From contig JHWS01000010.1 of the NCBI GenBank assembly GCA_000687675.1, forward strand, positions 17,133 to 81,132: a stretch of 64,000 nt of DNA, written 5' to 3'. The DNA comes from Lachnospiraceae bacterium NC2008. Its GTDB lineage: Bacteria; Bacillota; Clostridia; Lachnospirales; Lachnospiraceae. Made by a program: the position numbers and the translations under genes. This document shows positions 52,813 through 61,508 of this stretch, in pieces. Within the stretch, counting starts at the first letter, position 1. Every line of letters begins with the position of its first letter. The notes beneath the pieces are model-generated. The model worked only from the letters and a program-made list of their open reading frames with translations. It did not search any database and had not been told where the DNA came from.

Positions 52813-54045
52813 ATGGATGAGAATAAGACAAAATTAGTTGAGTTAGAGGAGCAACTTATGAATGACAGAGAAATTGTTCTATTTGGCGGAGGTTTATTGT
52901 GCAAAAGCTGGCTTGATGGCGGATTTGATGAATACGTTAATTTGGTAATTGACAATAATCCTGAAAAAGCAAAAAAGATAATTAAAAATAAGAAAGTTGT
53001 ATCACCAGATGAGATTTCTAACTGGGGACAATTTATTATAATTATTACTTCGAATTATTATGAAGAGATTTCTGAGCAATTGTGTAGATTTGGATTGATA
53101 AAGGGAGTAGATTTTGTTTCTTTTATTGATTATATGCTTATACCTCCTCAAATGAGACGAATTACCGAAGCAGTGAGTGATATTGTATTTGAAGGAGATG
53201 AAGACAGTAAAGAAATATTAGAAAAAGTATATAGTTTATCTGAATATGAAAATTATTGTAAAAAATATAGTAATTCAATTAGGTATGAGAGGGCACTAAA
53301 TAAAGTTTATCAGAAAAAAATAGGAAAACGTATAGCATATCACGGATATTGTGATGTTTGTGGAAAGGAGACAGATTTTTCGGTCGATTATATATGGACA
53401 GATGGTTCAATGCCAGCTTGGAGAGAAACTGTTTTTTGTCCATTTTGTGGTTGTAATAGCAGAATGAGGTTTATGATTCAAAGAATATCTAATAATTATA
53501 TTGGAATTGATTCGAAAGTATATATTTGTGAGCAAGTTACCGCAACATTTCGTGAATTAAAAAGAAAAATACCCAACATTATAGGTAGTGAATTTTTAGG
53601 AGATACATACAAAAGTGGTGAGATAATAAATGAAGTAATGCATCAAGACGTAATGAATTTGAGTTTTGACGATAATAGCCTTGATTGCGTTGCTTCACTG
53701 GATGTGTATGAGCATGTTCCGGATTATCGAAAGGCATTTTATGAAGCCTATCGATGTTTAAAAAAGAATGGAAAACTGATGTTTTCTATCCCAATATTTA
53801 AAGACAGATATAGGAGTACGATAAGAACAATATTTAATGATGAAAAAATAGAATATTTATTGCCTCCTGTCTATCATGGAAATCCTATTTCGGGTGATGG
53901 TTCTCTAGTTTATACTGATTTTGGTTGGGATGTTTTGGAAACTTTGAAAGAGGTAGGCTTTTCAGAGGTTTATGCTGTTGTATATTTTTCGGTTAAAAGG
54001 GGATATATGGGAGAACTACCAATTATTATTGAGGCGGTAAAGTGA
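52813..54045 (+). CDS. SAM-dependent methyltransferase with N-terminal Rossmann domain and zinc ribbon
   Basis: A 410-residue protein. Residues about 18-100 are the recurrent domain (REIVLFGGGLLCKSWLDGGFDEYVNLVIDNNPEKAKKIIKNKKVVSPDEI). Four cysteines form a zinc ribbon at about 178-215 (CDVCGKETDFSVDYIW...FCPFCGCNSR). The C-terminal half is a class I methyltransferase with the motif SLDVYEHVPDYRKAFYEAYRCLKKNGKLMFSIPIF, as in Methyltransf_11 proteins. It should methylate a sugar or glycan intermediate; the acceptor is unknown. The end overlaps the next gene by one or four bases, so the two are translationally coupled. Confidence 0.86.
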   Translation: MDENKTKLVELEEQLMNDREIVLFGGGLLCKSWLDGGFDEYVNLVIDNNPEKAKKIIKNKKVVSPDEISNWGQFIIIITSNYYEEISEQLCRFGLIKGVDFVSFIDYMLIPPQMRRITEAVSDIVFEGDEDSKEILEKVYSLSEYENYCKKYSNSIRYERALNKVYQKKIGKRIAYHGYCDVCGKETDFSVDYIWTDGSMPAWRETVFCPFCGCNSRMRFMIQRISNNYIGIDSKVYICEQVTATFRELKRKIPNIIGSEFLGDTYKSGEIINEVMHQDVMNLSFDDNSLDCVASLDVYEHVPDYRKAFYEAYRCLKKNGKLMFSIPIFKDRYRSTIRTIFNDEKIEYLLPPVYHGNPISGDGSLVYTDFGWDVLETLKEVGFSEVYAVVYFSVKRGYMGELPIIIEAVK

Positions 54046-56060
54046 TGAAAAGAGCGGGTTTATTTGTAGTAGATACTAGATGTGGCGTTATTGGAAATTA
54101 TATTACGGTTATTATTGAAGATATCAGAAATAGTTTAGACTCGGTTATTATTCTGCTTACTGGTGGGGAATTATGTGATGGTGAAGAAAAAAAAATTGAA
54201 CGATATGCTGATAGTATTTTTTTTCTACCAGAGGTAAACCCTTTATTAGCAATAAGAGAAGTGATAATAAAAGATGAAATCAAATCACTTATAAAAAATA
54301 TTGACGAACTTGTGATTTTCGACGACTCTTTTTATGGACCTTTTATTCCATTTGCTAAAATTTTTGAAGAGATGGAGAAATCGGACTCAGACTTTTGGGG
54401 AATAACTAAACGTGCTGAATATTTTGAAGAAGAAAGATTAATAAAAGAATACCTTCAAAGATATTTTATCGTTTTTCGAAAAAAAATTCTTTCAAGCGAC
54501 TTCTTTTGGGCATTTTTTGCTAGAAATATAGGTGTTAAAAAAATAGTAGCTAATAATTCAGATTTTGATTATGGAATAACATGGTTCTTTTCTGAAAATG
54601 GATTTTCATATAATGCGTATGTAAAGGATGATGACCTTAATATAGAAACCGCGTTTAATTATAATCATATAAAATATAGTCCGTTTCTTATTTTATCAAA
54701 ATATAAAATACCTGTTCTTCCAAAATACTGTTTTTCAGAAAATAAAGATCTAAAACGTGGTAACGGAGAAGAAACCATGAATATTCTTTCGTACATTCAA
54801 GAGACGATAGGATATGATGTGGATAATATTTGGGAAGATTTGCTCCGTAAAGTTAATATTTCAATTTTAAAAGACAATTTAGGATTAAATTATGTTGTAT
54901 CGGACATGAAGGTACACGAATTACCTATAAATAAAAGAATTATTGTCATTGCACACCTTTATTATGAAGATTTAGTTGAGGGATGTTTAAAATATCTAAT
55001 GCAGGTTCCAGATTCAATAGATATTTTAATTACCTCAAGCAAAAAAATAATATTAGATACTGTACAAGAAAGGCTTGGACAGGTAATTAATAATAAAATA
55101 GAAACGAAAATTGTTCAAAATAGAGGTAGAGATGTAGGTGCGATTTTTGTTGAGTGTAGAGATGTTATTAGAAAATATGATTATCTTTGCTTTGTACATG
55201 ATAAAAAAACAAGTGGTGGACGTGGACTTGTTACAACTGGAAGATCTTTTCATGACATGGTATGGCAAACTATGCTTTCCTCTGGTAATTATATAAAGAA
55301 TACGATTCACTTGTTAGAAGAAAATAAAAGATTAGGATTATTATCACCACCCATACCAATTCATTCGGGGTACGAAATACTATTACCGAATGGATGGACA
55401 TTAAATTATGAAAAAGCAAGAGAATGGGAAAAAAGATTAGGGCTAAACGTTCCCTTTGATGATTATAATCAGCCTTTTGCGTTTTCTACTTGTTTTTGGT
55501 GCAAAACGGATGCATTAAAGAAGATATGGGAATCTGATATTAATATATCAGATTTCAAAGAAATGGGACAAAGGATGGATGGAGAACTAAATCATGTTCT
55601 TGAAAGGCTAATAATATATGTGGCACAGGATGCAGGATATTATTCGGCTTTAGTAGAAAATTCTTTTTATGCATCTCTTATGCAACAAAATCTATACATT
55701 TATCTAAGAGAACGTTTGATAGAGCGTGAAGAAAAATACAAAAAGAAAAATAATAATCGGTTAAAGAGGTATCTAAAGGATAAAAGCAAAATATATATTT
55801 ATGGTGCAGGTATAGAGGGAGAAAAGGCTGAAACTGTAATCAGAAATTTAGGTTTTTTAATAGATGCATATATTGTAACTGACTGTTATTTTGATAAATG
55901 TGTTTCAAATTTGTCTCCAATAATTAAATTATCAGACGCTGAATTAAAAAATGCAGGAGTTATTATTGCAATGAATAAGCCTAATGAAGCAGAGGCACGC
56001 GCAAACTTAAGAAAAATAGGGTATAACGAAGCGATACCTTTGTTTATGAAGAGGGGATAA
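54045..56060 (+). CDS. RgpF-like rhamnan/surface-glycan synthesis protein with C-terminal Rossmann domain
   Basis: A 671-residue protein. I start at the ATG that overlaps the upstream TGA; a GTG three bases earlier is also possible. Both regions typical of the rhamnan-synthesis F family are present. One is the N-terminal part with VIFDDSFYGPFIPFAKIFEEMEKSDSDFWGITKR. The other is the main domain (about 290-550) with RIIVIAHLYYEDLVEGCLKYL, VQNRGRDVGAIFVECRDVI, YLCFVHDKKT and WQTMLSSGNYI. From about 585, KIYIYGAGIEGEKAETVIRNLGFLIDAYIVTD is another copy of the recurrent domain. It probably transfers or modifies sugars of a cell-surface polymer. Confidence 0.87.
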   Translation: MKRAGLFVVDTRCGVIGNYITVIIEDIRNSLDSVIILLTGGELCDGEEKKIERYADSIFFLPEVNPLLAIREVIIKDEIKSLIKNIDELVIFDDSFYGPFIPFAKIFEEMEKSDSDFWGITKRAEYFEEERLIKEYLQRYFIVFRKKILSSDFFWAFFARNIGVKKIVANNSDFDYGITWFFSENGFSYNAYVKDDDLNIETAFNYNHIKYSPFLILSKYKIPVLPKYCFSENKDLKRGNGEETMNILSYIQETIGYDVDNIWEDLLRKVNISILKDNLGLNYVVSDMKVHELPINKRIIVIAHLYYEDLVEGCLKYLMQVPDSIDILITSSKKIILDTVQERLGQVINNKIETKIVQNRGRDVGAIFVECRDVIRKYDYLCFVHDKKTSGGRGLVTTGRSFHDMVWQTMLSSGNYIKNTIHLLEENKRLGLLSPPIPIHSGYEILLPNGWTLNYEKAREWEKRLGLNVPFDDYNQPFAFSTCFWCKTDALKKIWESDINISDFKEMGQRMDGELNHVLERLIIYVAQDAGYYSALVENSFYASLMQQNLYIYLRERLIEREEKYKKKNNNRLKRYLKDKSKIYIYGAGIEGEKAETVIRNLGFLIDAYIVTDCYFDKCVSNLSPIIKLSDAELKNAGVIIAMNKPNEAEARANLRKIGYNEAIPLFMKRG

Positions 56061-58225
56061 TGAAGGAACTAATAGACAATGCTTTAAAAAAATATAAAAA
56101 AAAGGGTATTGCTATATATGGAACAGGTTTAAATGCCGAACGGGTACTACGTACAGTAAAAGGATACCAATTTGTATGTGTTATCTCTAATGATTCGGAA
56201 ATGATTGGAAAAGATTTCTTTGGATTAAGAGTTATGACTCTCAAAGAAGCTCTTTTATATGCTGATATTATTTTGATTGCTGCAATTCCATCTTCAGCTA
56301 GAGCTGTATATGAGCGTATAAAAAATAAAGTTCCTGCAGATGTTCCGATAATTGAACTATCTGGGATTCAGTTGAATAAATCAAGGGGATATATGAGTCT
56401 GCCCTACTGGGATATAAGCTATAATGATTTACTAAATGCAATAGACGAGCATGAAGTTATTTCTTTTGATGCTTTTGATACGTTATTCGTGAGAAGAATA
56501 GTTAATCCTAAGACCATTTTTGATATAATTGATGATCTTTATGTTGAAAAACATGAAAATCGTATCAGTGGATTTTTTAACAAGCGTTTAGACATGGAAA
56601 ATAAAATGTATGCTAAGGGTAAGAATCCAACAATATATGATATTTATTCTAATATTAGAGGTGATGGAGATTTATCAGAAAAACAAATAACAGATAGATT
56701 GAATTTTGAAATTGTGATAGAGAAAAAAATTCTATCGATTCGAAAATCGTTATTTGATGCTTTCACATATGCTTTGTCGAAAAAAAAGAAAATATATATT
56801 GTTTCTGATATGTATTTGACAAAACAAATATTAAATCAGATGTTTTCCGATGTAGGAATATTTGGATATACAGATATTCTTGTTTCTTGCGAGCAGAAGT
56901 GTAGTAAGTTCAGTGGTGAATTGTTTAATAAACTGATTAATATTTCAGGTACACAAAATATACTTCATATTGGAGACCATTATGATGCTGATATAGTTGG
57001 AGCTAAAGCAGCAGGTATAGATGCTTTCCGAATCCTCTCAGTAAAGGATATACTTCTTTCGTCTTCCGTCTCTCATATTCTAAATAATATTGGTAATAAA
57101 TGGGATGAGTTGTTACTTGGGCAAATTATATCAAATCTTGAATTATTCAATAATCCCTTTACTCTTGGAAAATATAAAGGAAAAGTACTCATAAACTCTA
57201 TTGAAACAATGACCGATCTTTGTTTTGTTCCTATTACTGTTGAGTATATAGCGTGGCTTATTCAACAATTAAGGGGCAAGGAAAAGAGTATCGTACTATT
57301 TTGTTCAAGAGATGGATATATACTAAATAAAATTTACGAAGAAATAAAGGAGAGTAATCCAGAGCTTAATCTTCCTGAATCAAAATATTTCTATACTTCT
57401 AGAAAAGCTATGTTACCTGCTATTTTAGCAGATGAGGAAGGAATAAAAGCACTTTATTCAAATGTTAATCAATATCGAAAGGTAGAAATTTTAACTCACC
57501 TTGAAAGAATATTTGATGTTAGTTTGAAGGAAGAGTTAAAAGAGTATGATGGAAAGTATTTTAACGATATAGATCAAAAAAAATTATTAAATGATATTTT
57601 GATATTAAAGGATAAAATAATCAATCATGCCAACAAAAAACGAAGAGGATATTTAAAGTACATTGAATCGCTTGGCCTTGGAAATTATGAAAAAATATAT
57701 GTTGTTGATTTAGTTGCACAAGGCTCATCGAGATATGGTTTATCTAAATTATGTAACAAAGAGGTTACATTGCTTGCTCTTGGTACAACAAAACTTCCTA
57801 ATGCTTTTATTGAGGATGAATGTCTTGTACATTCTATGTATGGCGAGATGATTACTGGGATTGGAAACTCAGTGAGTACTATGTTTAACCTCCTTGAACT
57901 AGTATACGCGTCTATGGACGGTCAATTAATCGGATTTACACCAAAAGGAATTCCTCAGTTCGATGATACGACAAAATATAATGTTGAGCTTTTAAACAGA
58001 GTTCAGTCTAGAATCTTTATATTTATACACTCGTATCTCGACGATAAATGGTTTATTAGAGATTATTCACCTAAATTAGCAAATGATATGCTTGGAATAC
58101 TACATTGCGAATGTAGTGATGTGGGGGATGAACTTTGGAAATATTTTGATTTTCAAGACCCATTACATGAAACTTCAGTGCGCCATAATGCTTTAGAAGT
58201 TGCACGAGGAGAAGCCATCAAGTAA
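56060..58225 (+). CDS. HAD-superfamily protein (COG5610 type), paralogue 2
   Basis: A 721-residue paralogue of the proteins at 50761 and 61509. Its start overlaps the stop of the RgpF-like gene (TAATG). Residues about 10-105: KKGIAIYGTGLNAERVLRTVKGYQFVCVISND, the recurrent domain. HAD region: VISFDAFDTLFVRRIVNPKTIFDII, IYIVSDMYLTKQILNQMF, LHIGDHYDADIVGAKAAGIDAF. C-terminal region: SIVLFCSRDGYILNKIYEEI, YFYTSRKAMLPAILA, VVDLVAQGSSRYGLSKL. All HAD motifs are intact. An IS110 element starts shortly after the stop. Confidence 0.84.
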   Translation: MKELIDNALKKYKKKGIAIYGTGLNAERVLRTVKGYQFVCVISNDSEMIGKDFFGLRVMTLKEALLYADIILIAAIPSSARAVYERIKNKVPADVPIIELSGIQLNKSRGYMSLPYWDISYNDLLNAIDEHEVISFDAFDTLFVRRIVNPKTIFDIIDDLYVEKHENRISGFFNKRLDMENKMYAKGKNPTIYDIYSNIRGDGDLSEKQITDRLNFEIVIEKKILSIRKSLFDAFTYALSKKKKIYIVSDMYLTKQILNQMFSDVGIFGYTDILVSCEQKCSKFSGELFNKLINISGTQNILHIGDHYDADIVGAKAAGIDAFRILSVKDILLSSSVSHILNNIGNKWDELLLGQIISNLELFNNPFTLGKYKGKVLINSIETMTDLCFVPITVEYIAWLIQQLRGKEKSIVLFCSRDGYILNKIYEEIKESNPELNLPESKYFYTSRKAMLPAILADEEGIKALYSNVNQYRKVEILTHLERIFDVSLKEELKEYDGKYFNDIDQKKLLNDILILKDKIINHANKKRRGYLKYIESLGLGNYEKIYVVDLVAQGSSRYGLSKLCNKEVTLLALGTTKLPNAFIEDECLVHSMYGEMITGIGNSVSTMFNLLELVYASMDGQLIGFTPKGIPQFDDTTKYNVELLNRVQSRIFIFIHSYLDDKWFIRDYSPKLANDMLGILHCECSDVGDELWKYFDFQDPLHETSVRHNALEVARGEAIK

Positions 58226-58286
58226 AAAATATTTAATCAATGTGGAGCATTCCTGTAATTCATAAATAGCACCAATTGAATAGAAA

Positions 58287-58356
58287 GAGACCTAGCGTTA
58301 AGATTTAGGTGTTCATCTTGGCGGATGAAAAAACATCTAAAACAAACGGAGGTCTC
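58287..58356 (+). promoter_or_regulatory. structured leader of the IS110 transposase gene
   Basis: GAGACCT (58287-58293) pairs with AGGTCTC (58350-58356), covering part of the ribosome site GGAGG. Inside, TTTAGGTGTT-CATC pairs with GATG-(AAAA)-AACATCTAAA around TTGGCG. It may restrain transposase translation or be part of a left-end bridge RNA. Confidence 0.55.
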
Positions 58357-58358
58357 AC

Positions 58359-59648
58359 ATGAATTATACACAGAATGAAAAAATCGAACAAGTAACAGAC
58401 ACAACACTAGTAATCGGCATAGATATTGGAAGTCAGATTCATTACGCTAGAGCTTTTGATAATAGAGGCCTAGAACTAACAAGAAAAGTTTTCTCATTTG
58501 GGAATGACATTGAAGGATTCAACACATTTAATCAGTGGGCTGAAGACTTAAAGATAGAGAAAAATAAGACCGACATATTGATAGGCTGTGAGCCAACAGG
58601 TCACTACTGGTTTGCTTTTGCAAAGTATGTGACCGAACACAAAATGACATTAGTAATGGTCAATCCTTTCTCCGTCAAGAAAATCAAGGAATTAGATGAT
58701 AACAGCCCTAAGAAAACAGATGCCAAGGATCCTAAAACAATTGCTAAGTTGGTAATTGATGGAAGATATTCTATTCCATACATGCCAGAAGGCATATATG
58801 CTGAGATAAGAGATTTGGTATACAGCCGTGACAGGATAGTTAAGCAGCATAACATATCTGCTAACAGAATCCAAAGATGGCTTGCAATACACTTCCCTGA
58901 GTATTTGGGGATATATACAAGATTTGATGCTGCAAGTGGTTTGGCAGTGCTTGAAAAAGCACCATTGCCAAAAGATGTAATAGCACTTGGAGTAGGTGGA
59001 ATCAAAAAGTTATGGCACGATAAAAAGATGCGTGGACGAGGTGTAACAGAAGTTAGGGCAAAGACCCTGGTAGATGCCGCGCATAACAGTATCGGACTTG
59101 ATGGTGGCGCCGGAACAAGAAGTGAATTATATATGCTACTTGAAGAGCACAGACTTTGGACTTCACAAATAGAGGCTGTTGAAAAGGCAATCGAAGAAGC
59201 AGTCTTGAAAGTGAAATATGTGGAGAAACTACTCGCCATTAAAGGAGTGGGAATAATAACAATAGCAGGATTTGTTGCTGAAATAGGTGATATTAGACGC
59301 TTTAAATCACCTAAACAGATTCAGAAGTATGCAGGGCTTGAACTGGTTGAAAACAGTTCAGGAAAGCATAAGGGACGATCAAGAATCAGTAAGCGAGGAC
59401 GAAGAAAACTCAGAAGGATACTTTATCAGGTAATGATACCATTGCTTGCAAGTAACAGAGAATTCAGAAGCGTATATGACTATTACGTAACTCGTGTAAA
59501 GAATCCGCTAAAGCGTAGACAGGCTATGGTAGCCGTAAGCTGTAAGTTGATACGAGTATTTTACGCTGTATTAACAAAAGGGATGGATTATGACAGATTC
59601 AAGATGATGTCAGATATTCATCGAGAGAGCGACCAGATAGTTGCTTAG
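58359..59648 (+). CDS. IS110-family transposase (DEDD recombinase)
   Basis: A 429-residue recombinase. The N-terminal RuvC-like domain shows the DEDD residues in VIGIDIGSQIHYA, IGCEPTGHYW and KKTDAKDPKTIAKLV. The C-terminal Tnp20 domain has LLAIKGVGIITIAGFVAEIGDIRRFKSPKQIQKYAGL and NSSGKHKGRSRISKRGRRKLRRILYQ with the family's conserved serine region. The gene is intact. IS110 enzymes are guided by a bridge RNA made from a non-coding end of the element. The ATG follows CGGAGGTCTCAC, within a leader hairpin. It lies in the same direction as the glycan genes and breaks no recognisable gene. Confidence 0.95.
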   Translation: MNYTQNEKIEQVTDTTLVIGIDIGSQIHYARAFDNRGLELTRKVFSFGNDIEGFNTFNQWAEDLKIEKNKTDILIGCEPTGHYWFAFAKYVTEHKMTLVMVNPFSVKKIKELDDNSPKKTDAKDPKTIAKLVIDGRYSIPYMPEGIYAEIRDLVYSRDRIVKQHNISANRIQRWLAIHFPEYLGIYTRFDAASGLAVLEKAPLPKDVIALGVGGIKKLWHDKKMRGRGVTEVRAKTLVDAAHNSIGLDGGAGTRSELYMLLEEHRLWTSQIEAVEKAIEEAVLKVKYVEKLLAIKGVGIITIAGFVAEIGDIRRFKSPKQIQKYAGLELVENSSGKHKGRSRISKRGRRKLRRILYQVMIPLLASNREFRSVYDYYVTRVKNPLKRRQAMVAVSCKLIRVFYAVLTKGMDYDRFKMMSDIHRESDQIVA

Positions 59649-60095
59649 CAAGAAAGTACTGTAAACAGGTAAGCGTCCGCCAGAGTTGGTGCTGTGAAAC
59701 AGGAATGCAAAAGAATATATAACAAAGTAGAGCCAGTAGCTGCGTTGACATTTTTTATAGGGCAATGACCCTGCTGTAGGAGCATGAGCAGCACCTTACT
59801 ATGGATAAGCAGAACGAAGGAATTTAGGACTCGTCAGAGGTCGATGATCCTGATAGACATGAGAGGTTAGTTACTGTAGGTGAAGAGGTAGAAAAGAAGG
59901 CCTTCATAAAAGAAAGATAAAGACGTTCTTCTTTTTATACCTATAATCACCAGAAATGGGCTCATAGAAGCTACTTCATATCCAGATAACACTACTTTGG
60001 AAGATATAAGTAACTTGTAAACAGTTTAACAAATGCTTTATTAATAGGGATTTTTGTTAAATATCAATAAAAGAAAGTAGAGAGGAAATATTAAG
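59649..60095 (+). other. 447-bp region downstream of the transposase: IS right end and possible bridge RNA
   Basis: No gene is seen. It holds the right subterminal block (59686-59708). Further on, a richer-GC stretch has short hairpin potential (GGG-CAATGA-CCC near 59759; TGCTG..GCAGCA). From about 60000 it becomes AT-rich leader sequence of the glycosyltransferase gene. It may encode part of a guide RNA if the element extends this far; that is inference. Confidence 0.45.
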
Positions 60096-60884
60096 ATGAA
60101 ATATGTTCTCTTCGGAACAGGAGATTACTATAAAAGATTTAAACATTGGTTTGTAGAACGAGATGTTGTAGCTGTTCTTGATAATGATCCTCAGAAACAA
60201 GGAACTATAATAGATGGATATTGTATTTGGGGACCATCAGATATTGATAAAGTAGAGTACGATGTTGTTGTCATTCTTAGTTTTTATGTTACTGAGATTA
60301 AGAAACAGCTTATTGAATTAGGTGTGTCTGAAGGTAGAATATTTCATTTTTATGATTTACATGAGTTGTTTTCTAAAGAAAGGAACTTTAATAATAAAAA
60401 CTGTTTAGGAAAAAATGTGCTACTTTTATCCCATGACTTTTCACCTGGAGGGCCGTCATTAGCACTTTATCATGCTGCCGCTGTATTAAAAAAATCTGGA
60501 TATGAAGTGGTATGTGCCTCAATGCAGGATGGAGATTTAAGAAAAAAATTAGAAGATATTTTTATTCCTGTGGTTATAGATGAACGCTTGCAAATATGTA
60601 CTATGGAAGAGTTGACATGGATAAAGGGGTTTGACCTTATCATTTGCAATACGATAAACTATAACGTTTTTCTATCGAAACGAGATGAAAGAATTCCTGT
60701 TATATGGTGGCTTCATGATTCATCTTTTTTTTACGAAGGAATAAAAGCCGAAAGGCTTGATGAAATTTCAACGAAAAATATGAAACTATTGTCTGTTGGA
60801 CCAGTACCGCGGAACGCCATGAAGAAGTATAAGCCAGATGCTAATATAGAGGATTTGATATACGGAGTATCAAAAAATGTCTAA
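60096..60884 (+). CDS. N-terminal part of a split GT4 glycosyltransferase, with Rossmann domain
   Basis: A 262-residue protein. Residues 1-100 are the recurrent domain (MKYVLFGTGDYYKRFKHWFVERDVVAVLDNDPQKQGTIIDGYCIWGPSDI). Residues about 105-262 are the acceptor half of a GT-B fold (VLLLSHDFSPGGPSLALYHAAAVLKKSGYEVVCASMQDG, VIWWLHDSSFFYEG, LLSVGPVPRNAMKKY). It ends IEDLIYGVSKNV, exactly where such enzymes continue into the sugar-nucleotide-binding half. That half is encoded by the next, overlapping frame. The shift is at an A6 tract (60872-60877). The start follows AGAGAGGAAATATTAAG. Confidence 0.82.
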   Translation: MKYVLFGTGDYYKRFKHWFVERDVVAVLDNDPQKQGTIIDGYCIWGPSDIDKVEYDVVVILSFYVTEIKKQLIELGVSEGRIFHFYDLHELFSKERNFNNKNCLGKNVLLLSHDFSPGGPSLALYHAAAVLKKSGYEVVCASMQDGDLRKKLEDIFIPVVIDERLQICTMEELTWIKGFDLIICNTINYNVFLSKRDERIPVIWWLHDSSFFYEGIKAERLDEISTKNMKLLSVGPVPRNAMKKYKPDANIEDLIYGVSKNV

Positions 60885-61431
60885 GATTACTTTTGTTACA
60901 ATTGGATATATTGAGTGGAGAAAAGGGCAGGATGTCCTAGTAGATGCTATAGCGAAACTACCTAAAGAATATTCTGAAAAGGTCGAGTTTTTTCTGATTG
61001 GACAGGATACCTCGCTTATGGCACAAAAACTATCAAGTGAAATTTCAGATTTTAGTTATATTAGAATGATAGGAACTGTTTCAAGAGAAGAAGTGCATCG
61101 TATTTTAGATAAGGCTGATATGATGATTTGTCCTTCAAGAGAAGATCCTATGCCTACTGTATGTGCAGAGGCAATGATGCATAAAGTTCCCTGTCTTGTT
61201 TCGGATGCAACAGGTACAGCTACCTATATAAAAGATGGATATGATGGACTTATTTTTAAAAGTGAAAATATAGAAGAATTGAGAAATCAAATTATATGGT
61301 GCATTCATCACTATGATAAACTTAGTGATATGGGTGAAAGATCTTATAGAATATATGAAGATAATTTTTCTGAAAAAGCATTTGAGCATAATCTATTATT
61401 TTATGTAGAGGAAATGATAGGAAAGGCTTGA
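60877..61431 (+). CDS. C-terminal (donor-binding) part of the split GT4 glycosyltransferase
   Basis: A 184-residue Glycos_transf_1 half: KITFVTIGYIEWRKGQDVLVDAIAKLP, FFLIGQD, IRMIGTVSREEVHRILDKADMMICPSREDPMPTVCAEAMMHKVPCLVSDATGT, GLIFK. The conserved E-x7-E (EDPMPTVCAE) donor site is intact. It starts at an ATG overlapping the previous gene by eight bases, with GGAG well placed upstream, so it could be translated as a separate subunit. Loss of one A in the A6 tract would instead fuse the two frames into one protein of about 445 residues. Confidence 0.83.
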   Translation: MSKITFVTIGYIEWRKGQDVLVDAIAKLPKEYSEKVEFFLIGQDTSLMAQKLSSEISDFSYIRMIGTVSREEVHRILDKADMMICPSREDPMPTVCAEAMMHKVPCLVSDATGTATYIKDGYDGLIFKSENIEELRNQIIWCIHHYDKLSDMGERSYRIYEDNFSEKAFEHNLLFYVEEMIGKA

Positions 61432-61508
61432 TTTACGTTCTAATTTTTCCTAAAACAATAATTGTAAAGAGAATTTTGATACTATAACAACTTTTGAGTC
61501 AAAGTAAT

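Larger units (their letters stand above)
58240..59715 (+). mobile_element. IS110-family insertion sequence (ends approximate)
   Basis: It carries a DEDD transposase and matching subterminal inverted blocks: GCATTCCTGT (58247-58256) plus AGCACCAA (58268-58275) on the left, TTGGTGCT (59686-59693) plus ACAGGAATGC (59699-59708) on the right. If these mark the ends, the element is about 1.47 kb, normal for the family. The 380 bases beyond them may also belong to it. No target duplication is expected for IS110. Confidence 0.7.

Noticed and set aside
58604..59239. 211-codon antisense frame in the IS110 transposase gene
   Set aside because: Shadow of an intact transposase on the other strand, with no domain or ribosome site.
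60872..60878. A_AAA_AAT as a -1 programmed frameshift site
   Set aside because: The heptamer fits the -1 pattern, but the second half of the glycosyltransferase is in the +1 frame, so -1 slippage would not join the halves.
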